A stretch of 64,000 bases of DNA from JAYZQT01 sp036136335 (GCA_036136335.1 JAYZQT010000018.1:34115-98114); one strand, 5' to 3'. Counted from the first letter of the stretch, positions 44,063-53,352 are shown. Translations and numbers: made by a program. The notes: generated from the letters alone by a model not told the origin.

Positions 44063-44098
44063 TAATGACATATACGCTCATAATGACATATACGCTCA
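44063..44098. repeat. Two perfect tandem copies of an 18-bp unit
   Basis: TAATGACATATACGCTCA occurs twice head-to-tail (44063-44080 and 44081-44098). It lies 43 bases upstream of hspQ and about 105 upstream of the divergent membrane gene. A period of 18 and location in a divergent promoter region suggest either a recent tandem duplication or a regulator site with repeated half-sites. Confidence 0.8.
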
Positions 44099-44203
44099 AA
44101 TTCATTCTCGAATAGATGTTGTGAAATGTTTGGATGGTAATGCACTTGACACTTCACCGATTGCCGCATTGTATTACCCCACAATAAGAGGTGGTGAAAG
44201 CAT

Positions 44204-44818
44204 ATGACAGTATTGCACATAGTGTTCATCTTTGTGAGTTTGGCAGGCGCTTATGGGGTCGCCAGGTATAGGCATGAACATTATAATAAGGTGCTTGCGG
44301 GCTCTTGGTTTCTGCTTTGGTTTATTTATGGAAGCATTTGGGAAAGCATTGCCGCAATAGAAGGTATTGGAGTGTTATCCAGTTGGTATTTTTGGATATG
44401 GACTGCTGTAACCACCGGCCTTCTTTATGTCTTTTCCCGTATTGGGACATACGCGTTCGTTTTTGCTATCGGTGCTGGCGTAATCGCAACGTTATTTAGC
44501 CTGGTTACCTTTACCGGCCAGACCGCGAGCCTAATTGCTATCATACTGTCTGGCGTGGCAACCTACGTTCTGCGGGTACATGTAATTAAAGTTTCTGTGG
44601 GCCTGTTAATGGGCTTGTATTTGTTCCTCGCGTTGCACTTGATCGTATTTATCTTCTCAACACCTTTGGGCTACATGCAGAGCTTAATGGGCTTTACATT
44701 TCTGAACTTGTTGTCTTTGGCCCTGATCCTATTTGCCGTGTACTTTCAATACGGGCTCAATGAAAAGGTGTTTAGTAAAGCAAATGCACTACCGCCTGGC
44801 GACGGTGGTGCCCAGTGA
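44204..44818 (+). CDS. Unrecognised multi-pass membrane protein
   Basis: 204 residues with about six hydrophobic helices, for example VLHIVFIFVSLAGAYGVA at the start, then SWYFWIWTAVTTGLLYVF and YAFVFAIGAGVIATLFSLV. A hydrophilic tail ends it (SKANALPPGDGGAQ). No transport or enzyme motif was recognised. The ATG follows AAGAGGTGGTGAAAGCAT, a good ribosome-binding site. It is flanked by unrelated genes and preceded by the tandem repeat, with no operon partner. Confidence 0.68.
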   Translation: MTVLHIVFIFVSLAGAYGVARYRHEHYNKVLAGSWFLLWFIYGSIWESIAAIEGIGVLSSWYFWIWTAVTTGLLYVFSRIGTYAFVFAIGAGVIATLFSLVTFTGQTASLIAIILSGVATYVLRVHVIKVSVGLLMGLYLFLALHLIVFIFSTPLGYMQSLMGFTFLNLLSLALILFAVYFQYGLNEKVFSKANALPPGDGGAQ

Positions 44819-45249
44819 ATGGTATGTCAAATTTCAACAAATTAGAATATCGAGAGGTGGACACACTGCAGGCCTGCGACGCTAAAGATAACTAACCCGC
44901 CACGAATTAACAAAAATGGCGGTTTGTGGATGACGTGTCGGGTGTCTCCCGAGGTTTTCTTCAGACTTATTCACGCGGACGCAGTTATCTTCAAGACAGC
45001 GAACATATGATCTTTAATGGAGTCAGCGGCTAAGGTCAGGCCGTGGTCAAACCTCAGAACGCTCCGGGCCGGCGGCAATGATGTGATATTGAAAGGTTTA
45101 GAGAGGGTCGTGATAATGTCGCAGACTGCCGGGGTCTTGTTGCGTGGAGATTTTCCGTGAAGACTTTGTATAGTGTCATTACATAGAACGGCAATCACAT
45201 TAGCCTATAACCTCAATGGAACAGTATTTCTCAGAAAGAGAGGACCCAA
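44819..45249. other. Intergenic region with weak terminator-like hairpin
   Basis: After the membrane-protein stop, CCGCCA (44897-44902) and TGGCGG (44917-44922) form a hairpin with a 14-base loop followed by TTTG. It may terminate that transcript, although the T-run is short. The remaining bases show no credible frame with a ribosome-binding site. Just before 45250, GAGAGGACCCAA serves the next gene. Confidence 0.4.
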
Positions 45250-45531
45250 ATGAGTGTTTTGGTACGATTTTCTCCGCCCTCTATGACGGCGGAACAATAC
45301 GACGCTATTTTTGCTCGACTATCCGAAGAAGGTATCCAACCCGCGCCCGGACTGGAACTAGAGGTATGCTATGGGTCAGGTGATCAAATGAAGGTTTCGT
45401 TACTTTTTGACTCGCAAGAGGAACTCGATGCATTTGGGGCACGCCTTGGGCCAATTCTCGAAGAGATGGAACTGGACCCGGGCGAACCGGAAGTGTTGGA
45501 GGTGCACAATATCGTTCGTCGCGAGCCATAG
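45250..45531 (+). CDS. Small conserved-looking protein of unknown function
   Basis: A 93-residue, acidic, cytoplasmic protein. MSVLVRFSPPSMTAEQYDAI and a later VSLLFDSQEELDAFGARLGP suggest a ferredoxin-like alpha-beta fold of the dimeric alpha-beta barrel sort (ABM/EthD-like). No catalytic residues are evident. The ribosome-binding site GAGAGG is well spaced. It is followed by a strong terminator. Confidence 0.62.
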   Translation: MSVLVRFSPPSMTAEQYDAIFARLSEEGIQPAPGLELEVCYGSGDQMKVSLLFDSQEELDAFGARLGPILEEMELDPGEPEVLEVHNIVRREP

Positions 45532-45671
45532 AGGTTCATGACCCTGATTATAAAGGAATCACCAAAGCGTTAGGCCCCCAACTGGCGGTCGTTATGTTTA
45601 CGAAGTTTATCCCAATTACCTCCAGTTTTTAGGTCGTCCTTTAAACGAAGATAAAGCAGATAAGTATAGAA

Positions 45672-45699
45672 AAAACCGGGCAGCGGGCGGCCCGGTTTT
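45672..45699. terminator. Bidirectional rho-independent terminator
   Basis: AAAACCGGGC (45672-45681) and GCCCGGTTTT (45690-45699) form a ten-bp stem around an eight-base loop, with A- and T-rich sides on both strands. It lies between the 93-residue gene (plus strand) and the frameshifted cupin (minus strand), serving both. Confidence 0.88.
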
Positions 45700-45736
45700 C
45701 CATGTTTTATCGATAAGTTACAAAGTAATATTTATA

Positions 45737-46107
45737 TTACGATGCGGTTTTCCACGGTCCAAAATCCTTCGAGTCTTGTGCAAATTCGTAGCCAATGACT
45801 GCCTCATCCCCAATTACCCATCCATCGTGACCCGGGGAAAAATAGTACGCGTCACCAGCCTTCGCTACGACTTCGTTGCCATCATCATGAACGCAATGAA
45901 GCTTCCCTTGAACGATGACGCCAACATGTCCTGCCTGGCAGCTAACTCCTCCGACGGCGGGTTTTACACATTCAGACCACTGCAGCCTGGTTCAAGCATC
46001 ACTTTTGTTGCACACACGTCACCTAGTTTAACAGTTGCAGCGCGGGTTTTTGGCGGCGTTTTTATTTCATCCGCATCGTCAAAAGACTTTGTGTACATAG
46101 TTTTCAT
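45737..46107 (-). pseudogene. Cupin-domain protein with single-base frameshift
   Basis: Read from the ATG at 46107 (preceded by AAGGAATTAAAA), the frame gives MKTMYTKSFDDADEIKTPPK and ATKVMLEPG. The intact continuation, LQWSECVKPAVGG then CQAGHVGVIVQGKLHCVHDD, PGHDGWVIGDEAVIGYEF and a TAA at 45737-45739, is in another frame. The joint is GGC-TG-CAG-TGG near 45982-45985, where relatives have GGC-TGG-CAG-TGG; one G is missing. Length 371 is one base short of a multiple of three. Repaired, it is a 123-residue cupin of unknown substrate. A sequencing or assembly error is an equal possibility. Confidence 0.8.
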
Positions 46108-46327
46108 TTTTAATTCCTTGTAACGTTCCTGCGACCTACTGGATCCCCAACGTAGCCGATTTTGTCACGCAAATTTTTGACATAAAGAAGCTTGTTCTCA
46201 CATTTTGATATCCAAAGGACTACTCTGGAAATTTAAAACAATAAAATAAAGACAACTATGATGGTGAGAGGATTTATTCCTCCAACTAGTATTGTTGAAG
46301 TCATGTTGTGAGCAGGGGATTGGAACG

Positions 46328-47788
46328 ATGGTCGAAGTCACAGTAATTCGGAATGCAGCCTGGGTCGTTAAATGGGACGTGAAGGACGAGAAACAAGTAT
46401 ATATACGGGACGCTGACGTCGCCTTCTCTGAAACCGAAATTGTTCATGTCGGAGGACGGTACAACGGAGATGTCACGAATGAGATAGACGGCCGGGACCG
46501 GTTGGTTATTCCCGGGCTGATTGATCTTCATGCGCATCCCGCGACAGAACCATTGAACAAAGGCTACCGGGATGAGACCAGAAGTCCGGCATTCAGGCAT
46601 ACACCACTGTATGAACACCTCTACATTTTACGCTCCGACGAAGCGGGTACGCGCGCGGCACTAACTGTTGCCATCGGCGAAATGTTGCTCAGTGGCGTAA
46701 CCACTGCTGTCTATCTCGGCCAAGCGTTTCTTGGGCAGGATCTTCTTTCGTTTCTCGATCTGCTTGCTCGGACCGGACCACGGGTATACGTCGCGCCAAT
46801 GTACCGGGATGCCACCTGGCGAACGGATGATGGACACTCGGTAAACTATGACTGGGATCACGATGCTGGACGGGGGCACTTCGAGACGGCGATAGGGGTC
46901 ATTGAGGCTGCCGATCGACATCCATCTGGACGGTTACACGGGATGCTTGCACCTGCCCAGGTCGACACCTGCAGCGCAGAACGTCTAAGTGATAGCGCAG
47001 CCTATGCCAAAGAGCATGGTGTTCCGCTGCAAATTCATGCCGGGCAGAGCCCGACTGAGTTTCACGAAATGGTGCGTCGTCATGGACATTCACCTATCCG
47101 GATGTTGCACGACCTCGGAGTGCTTGGCCCCCGGACGATTATCGGCCATGGCATCTTTCTGGATCACCACCCCTGGCTGCACTGGCCGACTGGCGACGAC
47201 GTCAGCCTTATCGCTGACGCCAACGCAAGCGTCGCCCATTGCCCGGTAGAGTTCGTTCGCCGCGGAATGGCGCTGCATACCTTCAATGGTTACCGAGAGG
47301 CAGGTGTCAATCTTGGAATTGGCACAGACACCTATCCTCACGACTTACTACATGAGATGCTGGTCGCATTGTATGCTGCGCGGGCCGTGGCAGGAACGGT
47401 TGACGCAGCTGATACCGCGGGCGTTTTCGAGGCGGCGACGGTTGGAGGAGCCAATGCACTTGGACGCAACGATCTAGGCCGGATTGCCCCTGGTTGTCGC
47501 GCAGATCTGGTACTTGTCGACCTTACCGAGCCGAACATGATGCCGGTCCGTGAGCCGCTTCGCAGCTTGATCTATGTTGCCGGGTCGCGAGCGGTTCGAG
47601 ATGTCTTTGTTGATGGTTGCCAAGTGGTGGCCGACGGACAGGTTACCACTGTAGACATTGAATCTGCGCTTTTGTCGTTACAAGAAGCCCAGTGCAAAGC
47701 AATCCCAACAGTACCCGAGATTGACTGGGCCAACAGGTCTCTTGACGAGTTGGCTCCAATGACGCTTCCGGTGCGCCCGTTGCCTTAA
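46328..47788 (+). CDS. Amidohydrolase (TrzN/AtzA/cytosine-deaminase-like)
   Basis: A 486-residue metal-dependent hydrolase. H-x-H metal site LIDLHAHP at about residues 71-78, then the conserved His in QIHAGQSP, IGHGIFLDHHP (His) and the Asp in GIGTDTYPHD. A beta-sandwich flanks the barrel, and the C-terminal LGRIAPGCRADLVLVDL is standard. Members hydrolyse or deaminate heterocycles, guanine or imidazolones. The substrate here is unknown. The frame is open from 46292, but the ATG at 46328 with GGGGATTGGAACG begins the conserved part. Confidence 0.85.
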   Translation: MVEVTVIRNAAWVVKWDVKDEKQVYIRDADVAFSETEIVHVGGRYNGDVTNEIDGRDRLVIPGLIDLHAHPATEPLNKGYRDETRSPAFRHTPLYEHLYILRSDEAGTRAALTVAIGEMLLSGVTTAVYLGQAFLGQDLLSFLDLLARTGPRVYVAPMYRDATWRTDDGHSVNYDWDHDAGRGHFETAIGVIEAADRHPSGRLHGMLAPAQVDTCSAERLSDSAAYAKEHGVPLQIHAGQSPTEFHEMVRRHGHSPIRMLHDLGVLGPRTIIGHGIFLDHHPWLHWPTGDDVSLIADANASVAHCPVEFVRRGMALHTFNGYREAGVNLGIGTDTYPHDLLHEMLVALYAARAVAGTVDAADTAGVFEAATVGGANALGRNDLGRIAPGCRADLVLVDLTEPNMMPVREPLRSLIYVAGSRAVRDVFVDGCQVVADGQVTTVDIESALLSLQEAQCKAIPTVPEIDWANRSLDELAPMTLPVRPLP

Positions 47789-48179
47789 GACAACCTAAAC
47801 ATATGGAACGCGGGATCCTGTAAATACTGTTGTTCTTGTTCACCGAGGCTGGGCCACCCTTGTCTGATGGGAGTGGAATCACGATCAGACGAATACTACC
47901 AGTTGTACTGATCGTCATGCTGATGGGCACCGGATTAATTCAAATTTTTTGTTTTTAGGCGCGTCAAATCGTTTGATTGCCGATAAGCGCAACAACCCTA
48001 CATATGCACTGCTCGCAGTATTTGACTGGCGGTCCAGCTAAACATTAAGAATCAAAAGCCCAAAACTTTAACTACGTTGGCTTTGCGCTGTTTAACTGAT
48101 TGTAAAACCGGACAGAAAAAAGATAATCGGGAAAAGATACCGAAGGGATGAGGCGCGCATCATTTAATATGAAGCAACT
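47789..48179. other. Intergenic stretch without supported gene
   Basis: A short plus-strand frame at about 47863-47946 encodes a hydrophobic peptide (ITIRRILPVVLIVMLMGTG) that looks like a signal peptide without a mature protein. It has only a TTG start and no ribosome-binding site, so I do not call it. The rest is AT-rich and featureless. Confidence 0.35.
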
Positions 48180-48398
48180 CTAGCTATGGTCCCTGTCGAT
48201 CATTGGACCAAGTATAAGCTTTGATGTCCATATGCTTACCAGACCAACTACCGTAATTGCTATTATTTCGGCGGTGTCGTTCCCGCCTGTCCAATCAAAT
48301 GCCAAGCCGTGAACGGCCCACAAGTCGTCTTCACCAACAATCATAAAAGCGATAAAGAATACCGACGCCCCCCATGACATCCGCGTAGATTTTTTCAT
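48180..48398 (-). CDS. Small two-helix membrane protein, unknown
   Basis: 72 residues with two hydrophobic helices (WGASVFFIAFMIVGEDDLWAV and AEIIAITVVGLVSIWTSKLIL) and a short charged end. The ATG follows GGAGGGAGAGGTCA, a strong site, which supports real translation. It lies downstream of benE on the same strand with a 193-base gap, so it may be an accessory protein of that operon or independent. No family was recognised. Confidence 0.6.
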   Translation of the reverse strand: MKKSTRMSWGASVFFIAFMIVGEDDLWAVHGLAFDWTGGNDTAEIIAITVVGLVSIWTSKLILGPMIDRDHS

Positions 48399-48591
48399 TG
48401 ACCTCTCCCTCCAGCTCTTCCCTTGAGTATACCAAAACGTCGGGAATCGACGACCGTGGCGTAGAGGTCAAGAATCTGGCTGAGTTGTCATTACGGCGTA
48501 AGGAAAAGCGACGGTGGCTGTATAATTTTACGAGACGAATTTATTTGTGTGGGATTTTTTCAATAGGCGCTTGTCGATCCTGCAAGGGCAA

Positions 48592-49827
48592 TCACTGCTT
48601 TCCGCGTTCCGCAATCCAGGCGACGGCGCACCCGAACACCAACCCCCAGAATGCCGCACCAATTCCGAAGACTGAAATGCCGGAAACAGTGGTTAGAAAG
48701 GTAACAAGGGCGCCTAATGAAAATTTACCACTGAAGCCGCTGACAAAGGCTGATTGCAATACCGGCACCATGGCTAGGCCAGCCAGGGTGGCGATAAAGG
48801 CTGCGGGTAATGCCAATCCAACCTGGACAGCCAATGGGGCAAAGATGCCAAAACCTACAAGAAACAGGCCGAACCAAATGCCGCCGATGTACCGCCAGTC
48901 TCGATTACCCGACACATTGAGGATTGCGTTGGCTGGTGCTGTCACGACCGTCGGCACACAACCTAGAATGCCGTATACCAACGTGCCGCCCCCGCAAAGT
49001 AGGGTCGCCATGTTTTCCGGCGGGCGGTAACCGGCATTCCGAGCTATCGCGAAACCCTGCATGTTATGGATACCGACGACCGTCACTGTCAGCGGTATGA
49101 CAAGCTCTATAAGAGCGGTGGCATTAAAAACCGGCATAAATAAAAGCGGCTCAGTCATCTGCAGTGTCAAATCACCCGCGGTGACAAATGACCCGGAAAT
49201 GGCGACCACAAATGTTCCAGCCGCAAGTGCGGCGAGTACCGGAGGAAACCTCCGCTGTAGCGCAGGCGTTGCCGAAGCAGCGAGAAATCCGGTAACCATG
49301 GCACCTGCAATCAAGGCACTATTATCGAACGCGCCTATCATTCGCAGCCCGTATGGTAAAAACACACCGGCTACCATCGCCATAATGATCGGTTCGGGCA
49401 GCGCCGCGGTGACTCGCCTGATCAGGCCTGTCAGGGCCAGGAGCAGAATTAGGGCGCCGGTAACAATGTAAGCTCCTACCAGTTCTGGCATAGAAAAGTA
49501 CGTCAACGCCGGACCCACAATCACGACGGCGGGCATGCTATAACCAATAGTCAGTGGCTGGCGATACAGATAGCAAACACTGATGGACAAAACACCGCTG
49601 AGGACGTACGCCGCAAATAGCCACGCTGCAATAATTTTTGGGGGCAAAGACGCTGCCATGCCGACCGCAATAATCATGGCGCCAGGTCCGGTTGCCGCGA
49701 ACAGGAAAGCGCTGAAGCCGTTGACCAAGTTATGTCCAAATGCGTGGCGCAGTATGCTTGCGAAGCGCGGTAGAGGTCGGATCGGGCCCTCGATCATCAG
49801 CGTTGTCGCGGATCGTTTTTCGGTCAT
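48592..49827 (-). CDS. benE: BenE-family benzoate/H+ symporter
   Basis: A 411-residue, about twelve-helix transporter. NLVNGFSAFLFAATGPGAMI at about residue 34 and the central segment LPEPIIMAMVAGVFLPYGL are characteristic BenE sequence. BenE imports benzoate or related aromatic acids with protons across the inner membrane. It lies about 460 bases from the divergent ubiD-CoA ligase operon, which would decarboxylate or activate such acids; that link is inferred from position. Confidence 0.9.
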   Translation of the reverse strand: MTEKRSATTLMIEGPIRPLPRFASILRHAFGHNLVNGFSAFLFAATGPGAMIIAVGMAASLPPKIIAAWLFAAYVLSGVLSISVCYLYRQPLTIGYSMPAVVIVGPALTYFSMPELVGAYIVTGALILLLALTGLIRRVTAALPEPIIMAMVAGVFLPYGLRMIGAFDNSALIAGAMVTGFLAASATPALQRRFPPVLAALAAGTFVVAISGSFVTAGDLTLQMTEPLLFMPVFNATALIELVIPLTVTVVGIHNMQGFAIARNAGYRPPENMATLLCGGGTLVYGILGCVPTVVTAPANAILNVSGNRDWRYIGGIWFGLFLVGFGIFAPLAVQVGLALPAAFIATLAGLAMVPVLQSAFVSGFSGKFSLGALVTFLTTVSGISVFGIGAAFWGLVFGCAVAWIAERGKQ

Positions 49828-50285
49828 TTAACTGGAGCCTTGTACCCATCCGATCGGTTATTTCCTGCGGGCGCCCGAATGGTTAGGCATAGTAATGTGA
49901 AGTTCGGAGTGTGGGTTGTTTTCATAACAGTAATTTAATCGAGATCAAAGGAGGCTCAATAGTATGATCAAGTATGATGCTACATGATCAGGTGGTTCAA
50001 CATTTGCACCCGTAGAGAGGGGTATTATCCGGGCCCATGGGTAACCACCTTTAATCTTGATCTCAAAACCCAATGTAAGTTGTTCGTTCCTTACATTTTC
50101 ATTTTCCTCAATGAAACAAAACTGGGGAACGACTTGTATTAAGTGATTAAACGGAATGCTCGCTGTCTTGGTAACCTATGGGATGCACAATCATAACACC
50201 GTCTCCGAGTCTGGACATTCCGATTACGGTTCGGCAGGCTCATTGGGCGCTACGGCGTTACAGCAAACAGAACGGTATTTATTCT
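49828..50285. promoter_or_regulatory. Divergent control region benE / ubiD4 with inverted repeat and LysR-like half-sites
   Basis: No gene is supported. AATGTAAG (50072-50079) and CTTACATT (50090-50097) form a perfect 8-bp dyad with a ten-base spacer. TTGATCTCAAA at 50057-50067 and CGAGATCAAA at 49939-49948 resemble the arms of the palindrome at 10137-10159 before ubiD copy 1. The half-site TTGTTCGT (50080-50087) matches an arm of the MarR palindrome. Together they suggest shared control of the UbiD loci. Confidence 0.4.
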
Positions 50286-51815
50286 ATGAAATTTTCCGAC
50301 CGAGAAAGCGCGATGCTTGATCTCAGACGAACGCTTGCGTGGCTCGATGATGATATACATACGATAGAAGCACCAGTGGACCCTGTTTTGGAAATGACCG
50401 CAATTTGCAAGGCATTTGACAACTCCAAAGCTTTTGTTGCGGAAAATGTAACGGGCTATCCGAACGCGCGGATGATAGGAAATTTATGGGCTACCAAAGA
50501 GCGTTGTGCAAAGCTTTTCGGTGTAGCGGAGTTCAAGGATATCAAGAACAAGCTTTTATCGTCGCTTCGCAATCCCATTGCGCCGAGGGAGGTAGAGCGT
50601 GATGACGCTCCATGTCAGGAGATAATTATTCCGGCGACTGAAATTGGTAGAATCATCGATATACTTCCGATAGTAATGCATACCGAAGACGATGGGGGTC
50701 GATTCTTTGGTAATGGTGTTCATCATATAGGGCCACCGTGGGTTCCGGGTGGTGGAACACAATTTTCATTCTACCGGATGTCCTTCCGCGATGGCATGGA
50801 AAACGCCTCCATCAATATGGTTCCCGGGGGCCAGGGAGACAGCATATGTCGACACTGGCCAGGGCAGAAAATTCCAATAACCATTAACATATGCCCGCCA
50901 CCAGCGATCGAGATGATGGGCTATAGCACTTTCAACTCTATTGTTTTCCCGGGGTTTACTGACGAGATAGGCATGGCCGGCGCTCTTCAGGGTTCGCCCG
51001 TCGACATCGTCAAGGCCCGGACCGTAGATGCTTATGCCATAGCGCAGTCAGAATGGGTGCTAGAGGGCTATATCATCGAGGGGGAGCGGGTATGGGAAAC
51101 CAATGCCGCGGAGGACATTGGACGTCAGGGAGAGGCGCCTTTGCATCCCGAGTGGGCACGCTTTATGGGGCGCGCATACCGAACTCCACGTGCCTTTGAG
51201 TTAACCGCAGTTACCCATCGGGCAGACCGTCCATATTTCTTTGTCCCCATTCTGGGTTCGATTTGGTACCAGTGCCCATATGTTTGTGCCTCCATTTATG
51301 AGATGTGCGAGCGAATGGCTCCGGGATTTGTGCAGGATGTGGCGATTTGGACTGGACTTACAAATTGGGGCGGCGTTGTCATTCAAGTGAAGAAACAGAG
51401 ACGTTCCGATGAAGGTCTTCAGCGAAATATAATGGGCGCGGTGATGACCACCCATCGGGGTCTTCGGCTATGTATCGTGGTGGATGAGGACATTGATATC
51501 TGGCAGCCTGAGGATGTCGTTTGGGCAATGGAATCGCGGGTGTCACCGGCTCGGGATGTTGTTGTTTATAACGAATTCGCCCGCGGACAAGCTTTCCAGC
51601 CGTCCGAGCTCAAGACCGGTGATACTTCCGTTTCGGACGGGGGTATCGGACTAGATGCAACCGTCCCATTAGACCAGAAAGAGAAATTTAAGCGTGCAGT
51701 TTATCCGACTTCGAAGATGGATTTTTCCAAGTGGTTAAGCGAGGAAGAGCAGGCCGAGTGCGAAGCCCAGCAGGATCCTTATTTCAGGTTTCTTGCAAAG
51801 ACGGGTTATGCCTGA
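50286..51815 (+). CDS. UbiD-family decarboxylase (copy 4, divergent subfamily)
   Basis: About 509 residues from the ATG at 50286; the frame is open to 50178, and the weak ribosome-binding sites leave the start uncertain. R164 lies in FSFYRMSF. The catalytic stretch reads ETNAAE (E271, E276) in place of EGPFGE, keeping two Glu at the same i/i+5 spacing. An inserted segment DIGRQGEAPLHPEWARFMGRAYRT follows. This marks a separate UbiD branch from copies 1-3. It overlaps the CoA ligase gene by eight bases, so carboxylation or decarboxylation and CoA activation are probably linked. Confidence 0.86.
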   Translation: MKFSDRESAMLDLRRTLAWLDDDIHTIEAPVDPVLEMTAICKAFDNSKAFVAENVTGYPNARMIGNLWATKERCAKLFGVAEFKDIKNKLLSSLRNPIAPREVERDDAPCQEIIIPATEIGRIIDILPIVMHTEDDGGRFFGNGVHHIGPPWVPGGGTQFSFYRMSFRDGMENASINMVPGGQGDSICRHWPGQKIPITINICPPPAIEMMGYSTFNSIVFPGFTDEIGMAGALQGSPVDIVKARTVDAYAIAQSEWVLEGYIIEGERVWETNAAEDIGRQGEAPLHPEWARFMGRAYRTPRAFELTAVTHRADRPYFFVPILGSIWYQCPYVCASIYEMCERMAPGFVQDVAIWTGLTNWGGVVIQVKKQRRSDEGLQRNIMGAVMTTHRGLRLCIVVDEDIDIWQPEDVVWAMESRVSPARDVVVYNEFARGQAFQPSELKTGDTSVSDGGIGLDATVPLDQKEKFKRAVYPTSKMDFSKWLSEEEQAECEAQQDPYFRFLAKTGYA

Positions 51816-53352
51816 CCCTATCTCGCCCGAAACCGAATTTTCAGGCTTTTCTGCGTTTATAGAGCGGAACGCTATCTTGTACGGCGACAAGGTTTACCTT
51901 CAGAGTATCGATCAGAAGACTGAAATTACATATGAAAAATTGGCCCAAGCAACGGCCGCCATAGGCCATATGCTTTCTGCCTTGGGTATCCGCGCGCGGG
52001 ATCGGATTATGCTGCTGGGCGGCAATAGCATGGAACACGCGGTGAGCTTTCTGGGTATCCTGCGCTATGGCGCCTGTGTTTGCACTGCGAATGTAGAAGC
52101 CAACGCAGCGCATTTGAGCAAAATTCTGAACACGGTAGGGCCAAGCCTCGTGATTTATGAGTCCAATCCTGAGACCGATGCGGTGATAGAAGCGTGGTCG
52201 GGTCCGAAGCGGGCTCTCGGAGATTGGCCAGACCCGGTAGATAGTGACACGCCAGTCGTCGGTGCACCGGATGATCCCGGTGTTATCTTTTATACTTCCG
52301 GTACCGACGCTGCGCCCAAAGGTGTCGTTTATTCCCATGCAACACTGTTCCACAATACGGATGCTGGGATGACTGCACTTGATATAGGCGAGGCCGATCG
52401 CGTGCTGGATTTTAGATCCTGTGCATGGGTTTCGGCCCAGGAAATAGCTTTGTTGGGCCCGCTTATCCGCGGTGCTACGTCTGTTCTGGCACGCCAGTTT
52501 TCCCGTAGCCAGTATCTTGAATGGATTCGAGACTATCGGATAACGTTTGCAGCGTGTGTGCCCGCTGCGATCAGTATGCTTCTCTCCAAGCCGGTAGAAT
52601 TATCGGTGATCGACATGCCTACCCTACGTTATATTGGCTCCAGTTCGGCACCTTTACTGGACAAAGACACTATGGCATTCGAAAAACGCTATGGGGTCAT
52701 CGTCGCCCAAAGTATGGGTTCCAGCGAGATGGGTTGGATCACGGGTACGAATGGCGAAGATCGTCGCCCCGGCAGTGCCGGGCGAGCAACGAAATATCAA
52801 CATATCGAGATCGTTGACGAAGGTGGCCAACCTGTTCCGGCTGGTGTGACTGGTTTAATTAGCGTAACGAGTGATCGGCAGCGAATGCTCGGATACCTGA
52901 AGCCGAACGGCACGATTGAAGCGGTAATAGCGGGCCCCCGGCTTTCGGGTGATTTCGGCTACCTTGATCCAGAAGGCTATCTGTTTGTCACTGGCCGTAA
53001 CAGCGATTTGATAAACCGGGGGGGAGTAAATATTGCACCGCTTGAAATAGATGGCGTATTGGTTGAGCTCCCAGGTCTCGCCGATGCTGGGACCATCGGA
53101 GTCCCGGATCCTATCTGGGGTGAAGAGGTGGTCAGTTACGTGGTGCCAACTCCGGGGCACGATCTTAGCGTTGAGATGATCACGGCCCATTGCAGAAAGC
53201 GCCTTGCCGCGGGAAAAGTACCCAGGCTGATAATTTTTCAGCAAAAATTACCGCGTACCGACCGTGGCAAGCTAGATCGTAACGCACTTCGTACTCACTG
53301 GAGGAAGAACCACGCAGGAGTTGATCTGCGCCCGACCACTAACGCAATTTAA
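51808..53352 (+). CDS. Acyl/aryl-CoA ligase (AMP-binding, ANL superfamily)
   Basis: A 514-residue adenylate-forming enzyme. The P-loop-like VIFYTSGTDAAPKGVVYSH (A3) is near residue 160, the SSSAPL and GSSEMGWI segments follow, SGDFGYLDPEGYLFVTGRNSDLI is A8-like and LPRTDRGKLDRNAL carries the catalytic Lys. It makes an acyl-AMP and then an acyl-CoA. The ATG at 51808 overlaps the ubiD4 stop. With UbiD and BenE nearby, an aromatic acid is the best guess. Short- or medium-chain acids remain possible. Confidence 0.88.
   Translation: MPDPISPETEFSGFSAFIERNAILYGDKVYLQSIDQKTEITYEKLAQATAAIGHMLSALGIRARDRIMLLGGNSMEHAVSFLGILRYGACVCTANVEANAAHLSKILNTVGPSLVIYESNPETDAVIEAWSGPKRALGDWPDPVDSDTPVVGAPDDPGVIFYTSGTDAAPKGVVYSHATLFHNTDAGMTALDIGEADRVLDFRSCAWVSAQEIALLGPLIRGATSVLARQFSRSQYLEWIRDYRITFAACVPAAISMLLSKPVELSVIDMPTLRYIGSSSAPLLDKDTMAFEKRYGVIVAQSMGSSEMGWITGTNGEDRRPGSAGRATKYQHIEIVDEGGQPVPAGVTGLISVTSDRQRMLGYLKPNGTIEAVIAGPRLSGDFGYLDPEGYLFVTGRNSDLINRGGVNIAPLEIDGVLVELPGLADAGTIGVPDPIWGEEVVSYVVPTPGHDLSVEMITAHCRKRLAAGKVPRLIIFQQKLPRTDRGKLDRNALRTHWRKNHAGVDLRPTTNAI

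Noticed and set aside
44971..45198. 75-codon minus-strand frame
   Set aside because: No ribosome-binding site, no recognisable composition or neighbour logic.
47863..47946. Short hydrophobic peptide resembling a signal sequence
   Set aside because: Only a TTG start, no ribosome-binding site and no mature domain; kept as a note in the gap entry.
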